Part shown: positions 24,105 through 32,033 of the stretch, one piece after another
Layout of the letters: each line of letters starts with the position of its first letter
Position numbering within the stretch: position 1 is the first letter of the stretch
Origin: an uncultured Paracoccaceae bacterium
GTDB lineage: Bacteria > Pseudomonadota > Alphaproteobacteria > Rhodobacterales > Rhodobacteraceae
DNA: 54,773 nucleotides
Reading direction: 5' to 3'
Assembly (NCBI GenBank): GCA_947488605.1
Contig: CANKZJ010000012.1
Location: 1-54,773 of the forward strand
Program-made: the position numbers and the translations under genes
Notes under the pieces: generated by a model
What the model was told of the DNA's origin: nothing
Database searches by the model: none
Seen by the model: only the letters and a program-made list of their open reading frames with translations

Positions 24105-24611
24105 ATGCAAATCAACGCCTTTCCAACGCGCGACATCAGCGACAACGCGACCGGCTGTTGCCCACGTTTTCACCCAAGAGGGTGGGACAACAAACACCTG
24201 CATTTCAAAGACAAGAAATTCCTGCGCGCCACGACCCGCAGTGCGATGCACATCCCTTGGAATATGGGCCAGGTCTTTACCCGTGTGCAAACCCACATCG
24301 AAGACCAAAACGCCGCCGATCCCGCCACCGAGATTGTGCTAAGCCGCGATACGTCTCCTTGGGAAGCCGAACACTTCTTTGCCGTCGACAAAGATGTGGA
24401 GGGCGAAGAAATGACAACGCTTTCGGGTGATTTCATTACGCGCGTATTTGAAGGGCCGTACAGGCGCGCCAAAGACTTCACGCACGACATGGAAGTGGCA
24501 GCCACCGCAATGGGCAGAACGGCCAAGCGCGTGTTCTTTTACTATACGACATGCCCAAAATGCGCGAAAGCCTACGGCGAGAACTACATCGTCGGGGTTG
24601 CCGAGGTTTAG
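24105..24611 (+). CDS. Conserved hypothetical protein with C-terminal CxxC
   Basis: A 168-residue soluble protein that I recognise only as a conserved, sometimes vaguely named hydrolase-like, family of proteobacteria. Visible features are NATGCCPRFHPRGWDNKHLHF at the N-terminus, HIPWNMGQVFTR, LSRDTSPWEAEHFFAVD and near the end FFYYTTCPKCAKAYGENYIV, where CPKC may bind metal or be redox active. It has one of the best FixK promoters on the plasmid (box 9 plus TATTCT) and is followed by a convergent flavodoxin-like gene. No function is claimed. Confidence 0.8.
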   Translation: MQINAFPTRDISDNATGCCPRFHPRGWDNKHLHFKDKKFLRATTRSAMHIPWNMGQVFTRVQTHIEDQNAADPATEIVLSRDTSPWEAEHFFAVDKDVEGEEMTTLSGDFITRVFEGPYRRAKDFTHDMEVAATAMGRTAKRVFFYYTTCPKCAKAYGENYIVGVAEV

Positions 24612-24682
24612 AGGTCGGTGTCATCTCACATTTAACATAATCAAGATTATTGGTATTGGGCAGTCACCACAGAATAGACGTG

Positions 24683-25216
24683 TCACACGTCCCCGTTAAT
24701 CAGAAACGCATCAATCTCGGCGCCAAGTGCATCCCAATCTGTGAATTCGCGCACACCGTCGATCAGATCAATCTGGCGATCACCCAAAATGACATTCTGA
24801 ACGACCTGGCTCTCGAAATAGCCGTAACTGCTGGTGCGAACCGCACCTGCGACCAAAAGCTCTTTGTCAGGTGCGAACCCGGTCCGCATTTTCATTTCTG
24901 TCAGATAGTCTTGGGCGTTTTCCTGACCTTCCGGAAACGCCGCCTTCAGGCTGACCGACATGAGCAAGGTTTGACACGCTTTCAATGCATCGCGGCTTGC
25001 TGAAACGAAGACTTCAAACCCTCTTGGGTGACGCCGTTCATGGACCGGAGCCGCCAGTATCACCTTTTCAATGCCGTCAAACGAAACCGATCCCAGTTTG
25101 TCGCTAGTGTCGAACAATCGCACGCTGTGTCCAGCGGACCTTATCCGTTCCTCGATGAACTCCACGATTTTGCGTGTCTGTCCCTCAACGGTTTCATAGA
25201 TAATCAGAATTTCCAT
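24683..25216 (-). CDS. Flavodoxin-domain protein, HemG-like
   Basis: A 177-residue protein with a flavodoxin fold: FMN loop ILIIYETVEGQTRKI at the N-terminus and ILAAPVHERRHPRGFEVFV in the position of the HemG/long-chain flavodoxin substrate region; residues FESQVVQNVILG match the HemG tail. E. coli HemG oxidises protoporphyrinogen IX with electrons passed to quinones and so supports haem synthesis without oxygen. That fits a low-oxygen regulon, but a general flavodoxin role is possible. GAGGCGAC precedes the ATG. Promoter: box 10 with a perfect TATAAT exactly 22 bp beyond. Confidence 0.8.
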   Translation of the reverse strand: MEILIIYETVEGQTRKIVEFIEERIRSAGHSVRLFDTSDKLGSVSFDGIEKVILAAPVHERRHPRGFEVFVSASRDALKACQTLLMSVSLKAAFPEGQENAQDYLTEMKMRTGFAPDKELLVAGAVRTSSYGYFESQVVQNVILGDRQIDLIDGVREFTDWDALGAEIDAFLINGDV

Positions 25217-25289
25217 CGTCGCCTCCTCGTTTTCCAGATTTGAACGGATGTCTTACAGATCATTATAGACGCCAGCCCAAAACGCGGCA

Positions 25290-25303
25290 TTGTTCTAGGT
25301 CAA
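25290..25303. promoter_or_regulatory. FixK/FNR box 10 (one mismatch)
   Basis: TTGTTCTAGGTCAA; the left half site departs from TTGA by one base. On the minus strand TATAAT is at 25267-25262, exactly 22 bp beyond. The degenerate box with an ideal -10 suggests a promoter with some FixK-independent activity for the HemG-like gene. Confidence 0.78.
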
Positions 25304-25377
25304 TCTGAATGCCACATCGCAACAGGCGCACGTTGTGGTGAATGCTGCTATACGTGACCTGAACGCCACAAAAACAA

Positions 25378-27165
25378 GTGAACAGCCCAATGCCATCTGA
25401 CCAGACAATGATCATCGCAATCTTCGTGGCGCTGTTTGCCCTGCTTGTCTGGGGGCGCATCCGCTATGACCTTGTGGCCTTTGGCGCGCTGGTGCTGGCG
25501 GCCATTCTGGGTCTGGTCCCAACCGAAGACGTCTTTTCCGGCTTTGGCCATTCTGCCGTTGCGATCATCGCACTTGTGCTGATCGTATCACGCGGGTTGG
25601 TGGGGTCTGGCGCGATTGAAAAACTGGCCCAGCGATTGCTGGATTCAGATCGGCCCCTACCGCTGCATATCGCTGTTATGGCGGTCGTCGGCGCAGGTCT
25701 GTCTGCGGTAGTCAACAATGTCGCCGCCCTCGCCCTGCTGATGCCGCTGGATATGGATACCGCAGCCAAGGCGAAACGCGCCGTCAGCCTGTCACTGATG
25801 CCGCTGTCGTTTGCCACGATCCTTGGGGGCATGATCACGTTGATCGGCACACCGCCCAACATTGTCATCGCCGCATACCGGCAGGATGTTCTGGGCGAAC
25901 CCTTTGGCATGTTTGATTTTGCGCCAGTCGGTCTAACGGTCGCGATCGTCGGAATCGCCTTTGTGTCACTGGTGGGCTGGCGGTTTTTGCCCACACGCGA
26001 AGGGGCCCGCGAACAAGAAGCCGAATTTGCCAAAGGACGCTATATCGCGGAACTGCGCGTCAGTGACGAAGCCGTTGAAGACCCAACAACCGTGGGCGAC
26101 CTCTACCCCCTTGCGGACACCCATGATTTACACATTCTGGGGCTGGTGCGGCGCGGTAAACGCCTGCCTGGATTTGGCGCAAAGCAGGAAATCCGCGCAG
26201 GCGATTTCATCGTTGTCGAAGGGGAGCCCAAAGCGATTGAAACCTTTATGGGCCAAGGCGCGTTGGAATTTTCGGGGTCTGAAAAACACTCCGGCAGTGT
26301 GACATCCGGCGGACTGACCCTGACCGAAGCCATCGTCCCCGAAGGTGCGCGCATCGCCGGGCGCACAGCACGCGGTCTGCAACTGCTTTACCGGTATTCT
26401 GTCACACTGCTTGGGGTGTCGCGCAACGGACGGCGGTTTACGGATCGGGTGCGGCTTTTGACCATCAAACCAGGTGATGTTCTTTTGCTGCTCGGCACAC
26501 CCGAACGCAATGCGGCTGCCGCATCGACCATGGGCGTTCTGCCGCTGGAAGGGCGCGAAACCCAAGTTGTCCAACGCTCAAAAGCGGGCCTTTCTATCGC
26601 GATATTTCTGGGGGCCATCGGTGCCGCCGTGCTGGGCTTTGTGTCATTGCCCGTCGCATTGGCGGCGGCGGTCATTGCGCTGATCGGCATCGGGTTAGTA
26701 TCGGGCAGCGAGGTTTACACCTCTATCGAATGGAAAGTCATCGTGCTGCTGGCCAGCCTGATCCCGCTGGCCGAAGCGTTTGAGAAATCAGGCGGCGCAG
26801 AGCTGATCGCCTCTCAAATCCTGTCGGTGACAGACGGATACCCCGCTTGGGTGTCACTGCTGGCACTGATGGTGGTGACGATGACCCTGTCGGATTTCCT
26901 CAACAACGTGGCCACGACATTGATCGCAGCACCGATCGCAATGGGCATGGCTTTGGCCACAGACACGAACCCGGACGCATGGCTGATGACGGTCGCAGTC
27001 GCCGCATCCTGCGCGTTCCTGACCCCTATCGGGCACAAGAACAACACGATCATCCTGGGGCCGGGTGGCTATCAATTTGGCGACTACTGGCGCATGGGCT
27101 TGCTGCTTGAAGTACTTGTCGTCGCGGTCGCACTCCCCACAATCCTGATTGTGTGGCCTTTGTAG
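25378..27165 (+). CDS. SLC13/DASS-type permease with two TrkA-C domains
   Basis: A 595-residue transporter: five or six helices, a cytoplasmic central part (about 205-380) with two RCK/TrkA-C domains (GDLYPLADTHDLHILGLVRRG and ARGLQLLYRYSVTLLGVSRNG regions), then six more helices. NNVAALALLMP and SDFLNNVATTLIAAPIA are the two helical-hairpin motifs of the SLC13 fold. Related proteins move sulfate, dicarboxylates or other anions with Na+; TrkA-C domains suggest control by a ligand. Start is GTG 25378 or ATG 25390; neither has a clear ribosome site. It is divergent from the flavodoxin gene across box 10. Confidence 0.86.
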   Translation: MNSPMPSDQTMIIAIFVALFALLVWGRIRYDLVAFGALVLAAILGLVPTEDVFSGFGHSAVAIIALVLIVSRGLVGSGAIEKLAQRLLDSDRPLPLHIAVMAVVGAGLSAVVNNVAALALLMPLDMDTAAKAKRAVSLSLMPLSFATILGGMITLIGTPPNIVIAAYRQDVLGEPFGMFDFAPVGLTVAIVGIAFVSLVGWRFLPTREGAREQEAEFAKGRYIAELRVSDEAVEDPTTVGDLYPLADTHDLHILGLVRRGKRLPGFGAKQEIRAGDFIVVEGEPKAIETFMGQGALEFSGSEKHSGSVTSGGLTLTEAIVPEGARIAGRTARGLQLLYRYSVTLLGVSRNGRRFTDRVRLLTIKPGDVLLLLGTPERNAAAASTMGVLPLEGRETQVVQRSKAGLSIAIFLGAIGAAVLGFVSLPVALAAAVIALIGIGLVSGSEVYTSIEWKVIVLLASLIPLAEAFEKSGGAELIASQILSVTDGYPAWVSLLALMVVTMTLSDFLNNVATTLIAAPIAMGMALATDTNPDAWLMTVAVAASCAFLTPIGHKNNTIILGPGGYQFGDYWRMGLLLEVLVVAVALPTILIVWPL

Positions 27166-27550
27166 CGCCACCCTGAATGGAGGTCGTCTGCGGGAGCGGG
27201 CGAAATGACGCTGTGCGCAACATGCCAACCTGTGCCAATTGAACCCCTTACGTTCTGACGTCTGTGGGCTTGTTACGTTTGAATAGGACATGAGGTGGTG
27301 AGCAGACATTCGTTGTCCATGAAGCGAATGCATACACCGCGGGACGAAGCGTACTTTCGCTACAGCTGCACCTACGTCTTCTTCGCGTTATTCACGCTTT
27401 ACCGTTCCCTTCGAGGGGATTCACTTTACGACATGGGACCGCAATTTTGGAGTGCGCCGTCTTGTGCTGCTGCGGATTCTTGGTTTTGGAAAATATCTCG
27501 GTTGTGGTACTATCAGACTCATCAATTAGTTCTTTTGGAAGGAGCCTGAT
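27166..27550. other. Intergenic region with a candidate promoter for the zinc-motif gene
   Basis: A 385-bp stretch, more AT-rich than its surroundings, with no FixK box. A plausible sigma70-type promoter is TTGGAA at 27486-27491 and TACTAT at 27508-27513 (16-bp spacer), followed by GGAAGGAGC before the ATG at 27551. A short frame at 27295-27549 has no motif or ribosome site and is not called. Confidence 0.5.
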
Positions 27551-28141
27551 ATGGCTGGATTCCGACGCTCGTTGACAGGTCAGGCACTGGCCGCATTTCT
27601 ACGTGGTGTTGAGAAAGCGAAACAAGACCGGGATGCCGACGCTGAACAATCGGCGCAAGACACGCAGAATACAAATCAGGAACAGCTGCCGAAGATCAGG
27701 CCTTCTCCGCTTGGGTTGAGTGCTTTCAGCCTGGGTGAGGTAAAGCCTCGGGCGGATGACCGGACCACGCCGCGAATGCGCAATTTGGTGGAAATTCTGG
27801 AAACCGCCGCCGCTGAGCGGGAAGCTGAAGAAATTAAGGCGCGCGAAGCAGAACAGTTGAAAATGCATATACGTTTGCTGACGAGCGATCCTGAGTATCG
27901 CGCCAGGGATGCAGCACGCAAGGCTTGGCATGCAAAAGCGCAAAACAGGATTTTTGCCAAGCATAAGGCCGATCTGAAAAAGCTCCGGGAACTGACAGAA
28001 TATGGTCGCAGCCGCCCGTCACGCGAACGTAGGGAATGTTATACATGCGGTGGCAAAGGGCGCTACTACAGCAACCGATTGGAGCGCGATGTGGAATGCA
28101 TCGATTGCGGTGGGAAGGGTTGGCAACGAAGCCGCTATTGA
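27551..28141 (+). CDS. Hypothetical protein with C-terminal DnaJ-type CxxCxGxG pair
   Basis: A 196-residue, highly charged and probably helical protein. The C-terminal 40 residues hold CYTCGGKG and, 17 residues on, CIDCGGKG: one zinc centre of the kind found in the DnaJ zinc-finger region, here without any J domain. The middle (about 75-150) is a long helix rich in Arg, Lys and Glu; residues 1-75 look disordered. GGAAGGAGC gives a strong ribosome site. I do not recognise the family. It sits in a low-GC stretch without FixK boxes between the SLC13 permease and Fic genes. Nucleic-acid or chaperone binding are guesses only. Confidence 0.72.
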   Translation: MAGFRRSLTGQALAAFLRGVEKAKQDRDADAEQSAQDTQNTNQEQLPKIRPSPLGLSAFSLGEVKPRADDRTTPRMRNLVEILETAAAEREAEEIKAREAEQLKMHIRLLTSDPEYRARDAARKAWHAKAQNRIFAKHKADLKKLRELTEYGRSRPSRERRECYTCGGKGRYYSNRLERDVECIDCGGKGWQRSRY

Positions 28142-28311
28142 CAACCTGCTGTTGGGTCTTTCGCTTTGCACACCTTGTAGCGTCTCTGACCCAGCGAGGT
28201 GCTAAGTCGGTTTGAGCAAGGCAGAATGGGCTCAGACCAGCCATTCGCTGCGTGAAAAACGAACGGCTGATCGCCCCACACGGCTAAGTTCGCCCCTCCC
28301 GCAAAGCAGCC

Positions 28312-29394
28312 CTAATACTGCACCTCATACTGCGTTGACCGCCCGCCTGCCTGTGACCGCTGCAAGACCCCTGCCCCTTCCAATGCGGCCAGATCACGCG
28401 TCGCTGTCGCTGGTGCCGCGCCGGTAATCTTGCGATAGCTCTTGGCACTCAGGCCTTGTGCGACGCGTTCGGGCCCTTGGGCAAAAATCACCTCAAGCGC
28501 CTTGCGTTGCCTTGCGTTCAGAACATCCGCGACTTTGGCAAAGAAATGGTTGCGGCGCACCAAGAACAGCGCCTCGGCGCGGCCGGCATCCGCCGCCGCC
28601 GTCAGCGCATCCAGAAACCACACCACAAAGGCGGTGGCATCAATGCCCCCCCTGCCCTCTATCCGGCCCGCCTGCAAGGCCGCGTAATAACCGCGTTTGT
28701 CGCGTTCAATCTGCCGTGACAGGGTAAACGGCAACGGCTGTTCGCGGGCAAAGGCATGTTCGACCAACGCCCGCCCGATCCGGCCATTGCCGTCCGAGAA
28801 TGGGTGGATCGATTCAAACCACAGATGCGCGATGGCGGCCCTTACAGGGATGGGCAATGTATCCTCCTGCCCCAGCCAGTCCAAAAACACGTCCATCTGT
28901 GCTGCCACATCACCCGCAGGCGGCCCCTTATACAGCACATCCGCATGGCCCGCCGCGGCAGAGCGCACAATCTCGATGTCGAAACGGCGCCAGCGGCCCA
29001 GATCCTCAACCTCGATCCCGTGGAACAACAGCCGATGCCAGTCGCACAGCATCTGCGCATTCAACGGCCCCTGCGCATCACGCGCGGCTAGCATCAATTC
29101 CACAATCGCATCAGACCGACGGCCAAACGCCGCCTTATCGCGATGTTTCAAGGATGCAATCACCGACGCCTCAATCTCGGCGGCGTCCAGTGTGACGCCT
29201 TCAATCTCGAACGACGACAGCGCCTCTTGCACAATCTGGCGGCGGTTCAGCTCTTCGAGATCGTCCGCGTTCATGCCAGCACGCAGGCCCGCCACCTCGC
29301 CTAAGGCGCCCATAGCGGCGGCCAGATGCGGGGCGGTTACCGCCGGATCATGGGTGAAGTGCGGCCAGTGGGTTGATTGCCAGATATAGGTCAT
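28312..29394 (-). CDS. Fic family protein (AMP transferase type) with DUF4172 N-terminus and winged-helix C-terminus
   Basis: A 360-residue protein. It begins MTYIWQSTHWPHFTHD, the DUF4172 start; residues about 60-66 (SSFEIEG) match the inhibitory helix motif S/T-x3-E-G; the Fic core is HPFSDGNGRIGR near residue 200; the C-terminal 70 residues look like a winged helix (SYRKITGAAPATATRDLAALEGAGVL). Fic enzymes transfer AMP to protein hydroxyl groups, and the built-in inhibitory helix blocks ATP binding until relieved. The ATG at 29394 is preferred to 29430, which lies inside an upstream palindrome. It stands alone, so it is a class II self-inhibited enzyme rather than a toxin-antitoxin pair. 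Confidence 0.9.
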   Translation of the reverse strand: MTYIWQSTHWPHFTHDPAVTAPHLAAAMGALGEVAGLRAGMNADDLEELNRRQIVQEALSSFEIEGVTLDAAEIEASVIASLKHRDKAAFGRRSDAIVELMLAARDAQGPLNAQMLCDWHRLLFHGIEVEDLGRWRRFDIEIVRSAAAGHADVLYKGPPAGDVAAQMDVFLDWLGQEDTLPIPVRAAIAHLWFESIHPFSDGNGRIGRALVEHAFAREQPLPFTLSRQIERDKRGYYAALQAGRIEGRGGIDATAFVVWFLDALTAAADAGRAEALFLVRRNHFFAKVADVLNARQRKALEVIFAQGPERVAQGLSAKSYRKITGAAPATATRDLAALEGAGVLQRSQAGGRSTQYEVQY

Positions 29395-29418
29395 GATGCG
29401 AATACTGGCAATATTCGC

Positions 29419-29441
29419 ATCATTTTTCAATGAAAAATGAT
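29419..29441. promoter_or_regulatory. 11-bp inverted repeat upstream of the Fic gene
   Basis: Arms ATCATTTTTCA and TGAAAAATGAT separated by one base, ending 24 bp before the Fic start codon. Position and symmetry suit an operator; the C-terminal winged helix of the Fic protein makes autoregulation conceivable. As the region is AT-rich it could instead be part of the promoter. Confidence 0.55.
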
Positions 29442-29515
29442 TTGAAAACTGCGATTTTTCGGATCATTATCATACCTAATTCGATGCATCGGCAAGATCC
29501 TCGGAGGCTTTGGAC

Positions 29516-29761
29516 CTAATCATCGTTTCGGGATGATGACTTGGGCTTCCATGCCATCTTCATATAAACATCACCTGTCCGTAACTCTTCGAGCATTTGG
29601 TGAAGCCGCTGTTTTTTGGTCTCTTTGCGTTTTGCGCGACAAATCCAGCCAAGGTAATCGTTGCGTTGATACCAGGGACGTTGATCATAGCTTTCCATAA
29701 GCTCATGAGCTTCAAGTGCCGTCCGCACAAAGTCAGGCATTGGGTTCGGTGGTCGCTTCAA
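29516..29761 (-). CDS. YdeI/OmpD-associated-like small protein
   Basis: An 81-residue protein whose core NPMPDFVRTALEAHELMESYDQ, then RNDYLGWICRAKRKETKKQR and GDVYMKMAWKPK match the C-terminal domain of the YdeI/OmpD-associated family, named for a link to resistance against a host peptide; the biochemical role is unknown. Start is taken as TTG at 29761 because GGAGGT lies 4 bp before it; ATG at 29740 is an alternative. The long open frame upstream to 30172 is the antisense-frame shadow of the neighbouring operon. No FixK box. Confidence 0.7.
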   Translation of the reverse strand: MKRPPNPMPDFVRTALEAHELMESYDQRPWYQRNDYLGWICRAKRKETKKQRLHQMLEELRTGDVYMKMAWKPKSSSRNDD

Positions 29762-29811
29762 GTTACCTCCTCGATTTCCATGTAAGTATAGCACATGCAG
29801 CGCTGCGCGCC

Positions 29812-30048
29812 TCAAACCCCTGCAACCTCTGGACACAGCGCGCTGACCTCTTCCAACGCGACCGTCGCGCCGGTCATGTCCAGCGCCGCCCTGCCCTGCC
29901 CGTCTTGCACCACGACATAGGCCGGCGCTTTGCTGCAATAGGCAGCCAGACCGTGCCGCCCGGTCACATGACCGCCCACAACCAGCCGCGACACGACCGC
30001 AACCGTGAACCCGCCCACAACAAAGGGTTTGCCCAACACGTAACTCAT
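29812..30048 (-). CDS. Small protein, last gene of the GerW operon
   Basis: A 78-residue protein with an N-terminal hydrophobic stretch (YVLGKPFVVGGFTVAVVSRLVVGG) and a mixed C-terminal part with two cysteines (GLAAYCSKAPAYVVV and SALCPEV). Its ATG overlaps the stop of the DUF2953 gene as ATGA, which argues it is real and coupled. I do not recognise the family. It probably works with the DUF2953 and GerW-like proteins at the inner membrane. Confidence 0.65.
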   Translation of the reverse strand: MSYVLGKPFVVGGFTVAVVSRLVVGGHVTGRHGLAAYCSKAPAYVVVQDGQGRAALDMTGATVALEEVSALCPEVAGV

Positions 30049-30587
30049 CGCACCGGTCCAAAGACGCGCCAGCCAAAGCGCGCGAAGGGCCAAAGCAGCC
30101 CAAGAGGCGAAAAATGTAGCCGGGCCAGTGCGGACCCCTGCAAACACGCCCGCTCAAAATTGGGGCGCACAAACACGTGGCCCCGCGTCGTATAGATCAA
30201 CGGACAAAGCTGGCCGTAAAGCTGACCCGTCTCGCCCGGATCACCCAGGCCAATCTCGGCATCAAGCCGCAACGCATCAATGTGGACAGCCCCCGAAAGG
30301 CGTCTTAGCAGCGCGATACCTTCGGCCAGAATGTCACCCTTCGGCACCCACCCGCGCCCGCGGTCCTTGCGGCGCTGACGCGCGGTCTTCTTTTTGGGCT
30401 TGAACGGTTTGCTGCTGTCATAGACTTTCATCGCAGGTGTAACCCCACCAAACAAACGCAACAGGATAATCGAAGGTTTGGCGGGGTCACTCTGCCATGA
30501 TAATGCGACGTGGATAGGCAAGATAATGATTAACATGATCAACCCCAACAGCGCCACGCCGACCCACAGCAGAACCTGAAAGGCCAT
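30045..30587 (-). CDS. DUF2953 domain-containing membrane protein
   Basis: A 180-residue protein with one N-terminal membrane helix (FQVLLWVGVALLGLIMLIIIL), a basic linker KPFKPKKKTARQRRKDRGRG and a C-terminal domain with DALRLDAEIGLGDPGETGQLYG, the DUF2953 signature region, ending in FSPLGLLWPFARFG. DUF2953 occurs beside GerW/YtfJ genes in Firmicutes, where it is linked to spores, but also in non-sporulating bacteria; the role is unknown. The ATG at 30587 lies one base after the GerW stop; the longer frame to 30632 overlaps that gene. Confidence 0.82.
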   Translation of the reverse strand: MAFQVLLWVGVALLGLIMLIIILPIHVALSWQSDPAKPSIILLRLFGGVTPAMKVYDSSKPFKPKKKTARQRRKDRGRGWVPKGDILAEGIALLRRLSGAVHIDALRLDAEIGLGDPGETGQLYGQLCPLIYTTRGHVFVRPNFERACLQGSALARLHFSPLGLLWPFARFGWRVFGPVR

Positions 30588-30588
30588 C

Positions 30589-30939
30589 TCAGGCCTCTTT
30601 AACTTTGCCTTGCGCCTGTTTGTCGATCGCATGGGCTGCAGCGTCGCCCAACACTTCGGTCAGGCCGGACATCGCCCCTTTGATCGCCTCGACGCGGGCA
30701 CCTTTGGCATCCAGAATAATCGCGCCAATGGGTTTGATCCCACCGCCGCCACCCGTGCCGCCACCGTTGCCGGTTTTGGCCCCATCGGTGCCACCAGCAC
30801 CAAAACCAAAGCCGTAGCTGACGATGGGGATCACGGTTGATCCGTCTTTTTCAATCGGATCGCCCAGCACGTTTTTAGCATTTAGCAGGCGATCCAGTTC
30901 TTCGACAGTGTTCTTGAGCAGCTGTTCAACATCAGTCAT
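30589..30939 (-). CDS. GerW/YtfJ family protein
   Basis: A 116-residue protein that matches the GerW (YtfJ) family: [20 protein letters not shown], then [15 protein letters not shown], a glycine-rich linker and [19 protein letters not shown]. In Bacillus YtfJ is a spore germination/inner forespore membrane protein, but members also occur in non-sporulating bacteria, where the function is unknown. Second gene of a four-gene operon headed by the DUF2892 gene 14 bp upstream, under box 11. AGGAGC precedes the ATG. Confidence 0.87.
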   Translation of the reverse strand: MTDVEQLLKNTVEELDRLLNAKNVLGDPIEKDGSTVIPIVSYGFGFGAGGTDGAKTGNGGGTGGGGGIKPIGAIILDAKGARVEAIKGAMSGLTEVLGDAAAHAIDKQAQGKVKEA

Positions 30940-30953
30940 TGCAAGCTCCTGCT

Positions 30954-31169
30954 TTAGGTTCTGGAATTGGTCTTAATGCCAAAAATACCGTAGATCGGGC
31001 ACATCCCGAACACCGCCGTCAGTGCCAGAATCCCGCCAACTGCCATCATGCCATAAGCGACCATCGTGTTGGCGCCGAGCTCCATGAAATTCAGCAGTGG
31101 TGCCACAATCAATGCGACCCCAACAATCAGCCTCAGCGCACGATCAACAGTTCCTACATTCACAGCCAT
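30954..31169 (-). CDS. DUF2892 (YgaP-like) small membrane protein
   Basis: A 71-residue protein with the DUF2892 pattern: [20 protein letters not shown], a second helix [21 protein letters not shown] and C-PIYGIFGI ([12 protein letters not shown]) at the C-terminus. Related membrane hairpins are fused to rhodanese domains or occur next to sulfur genes. The ATG at 31169 has AAAGGAG 6 bp before it; 31175 is an in-frame alternative. First gene of the GerW operon, driven from box 11. Confidence 0.87.
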   Translation of the reverse strand: MAVNVGTVDRALRLIVGVALIVAPLLNFMELGANTMVAYGMMAVGGILALTAVFGMCPIYGIFGIKTNSRT

Positions 31170-31247
31170 CGTCATCTCCTTTGCTCAACAAGCGGGCCAG
31201 CGCCCGCGTTTATGCTGCCAATGTTACGACCCAACGCGGTCGCGCGA

Positions 31248-31261
31248 TTGATTTTGATCAA
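31248..31261. promoter_or_regulatory. FixK/FNR box 11
   Basis: TTGATTTTGATCAA, a perfect consensus box between the DUF2892-GerW operon (minus) and the ABC exporter operon (plus). Towards the exporter CAATAT lies 21 bp beyond; the minus-strand -10 is weaker (AACATT at 22 bp). Confidence 0.9.
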
Positions 31262-31325
31262 TATGGCAGACGCACGAGCCTGCAATATCGGCGGCGATCA
31301 AATCCCAACCCAAAGGTCCGCCCCT

Positions 31326-32033
31326 GTGCCAGACGTTGTCTTTCGCACCCAAGATGTCACGAAGGTCTATCAGACCGGCACGGTAAAGGTGTTTGCCCTC
31401 TCCGGTGTTGATCTGGAACTTTACACTGGCGAAATGACCGTTCTTTTGGGTCCGTCTGGCAGTGGGAAATCCACCTTGCTGAACATCCTTGGCGGCCTTG
31501 ATCATGCCACATCAGGCCGTGTGTGGTTTCGCGACACCGAACTGACGGATATGCCAGACCGGGGCCTGACGAAATACCGGCGCGATCACGTGGGCTTTGT
31601 GTTTCAATTCTACAATCTGGTGCCCAGCCTGACCGCGCGCGAAAACGTGCAACTGGTCACGGATGTCTCCCCCAACCCGATGCCCGCCGAACAGGCGCTG
31701 ACCCAGGTCGGTCTTGGCGACCGCATGGATCACTTCCCGTCCGAGATGTCAGGTGGCGAACAGCAGCGCGTCGCCATTGCCCGCGCCATCGCCAAACGCC
31801 CCGAGATTTTGCTGTGCGACGAGCCGACCGGCGCGCTCGATAGCACGACAGGTGTGCAGGTGTTGGAGGTGCTGCAAGACATCAACGACCGCTTTGGCAC
31901 CACGACGGTGATCATCACCCATAACGCCGAAATTCAGCGCATGGCGCACCGCGTCATTCAGTTTCAGGACGGCAAGATCAGTTCTGTCCATACAAATGAC
32001 ACCCGCCTTGCCCCCGCCGAGATTGTTTGGTGA
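31326..32033 (+). CDS. ABC transporter ATP-binding protein (LolD/MacB type)
   Basis: A 235-residue ATPase: Walker [17 protein letters not shown] near residue 43, Q-loop [16 protein letters not shown], signature [16 protein letters not shown], Walker [14 protein letters not shown], His in ITHNAEI. The GALD variant and [10 protein letters not shown] loop are typical of MacB/LolD/DevA exporters. The GTG at 31326 is chosen: it follows AAAGG and lies downstream of the predicted transcription start; longer frames run through box 11. It overlaps the FtsX-type permease start as TGATG. First gene of the exporter operon. Confidence 0.9.
   Translation: MPDVVFRTQDVTKVYQTGTVKVFALSGVDLELYTGEMTVLLGPSGSGKSTLLNILGGLDHATSGRVWFRDTELTDMPDRGLTKYRRDHVGFVFQFYNLVPSLTARENVQLVTDVSPNPMPAEQALTQVGLGDRMDHFPSEMSGGEQQRVAIARAIAKRPEILLCDEPTGALDSTTGVQVLEVLQDINDRFGTTTVIITHNAEIQRMAHRVIQFQDGKISSVHTNDTRLAPAEIVW

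Noticed and set aside
24637..24650. ATAATCAAGATTAT palindrome as another FixK box
   Set aside because: It lacks the TTGA/TCAA half sites and lies between two convergent gene ends, where no promoter is expected; at most a weak terminator-like element.
27138..27153. CACAATC-CT-GATTGTG hairpin as terminator of the SLC13 gene
   Set aside because: It is inside the coding sequence, of modest GC content, and not followed by a T-run.
27295..27549. Plus-strand frame of 84 codons before the zinc-motif gene
   Set aside because: No ribosome site; the frame spans the likely promoter of the next gene, and its composition looks non-coding.
10909..28240. 13-bp match GGGCTCAGACCAG at 10909 and 28228 as a repeat element
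   Set aside because: Many 13-bp matches are expected by chance in 55 kb and the flanks do not align well; no inverted ends or target duplication seen.
29762..30172. N-terminal extension of the YdeI-like frame to 218 residues
   Set aside because: The extension is Gly/Arg/Cys-rich sequence opposite in frame to the 29812-30587 operon genes and has no motif; the TTG after GGAGGT explains the start.
30939..31325. Upstream extension of the exporter ATPase frame
   Set aside because: It runs through the divergent DUF2892 gene and FixK box 11; the GTG at 31326 gives the usual family length.
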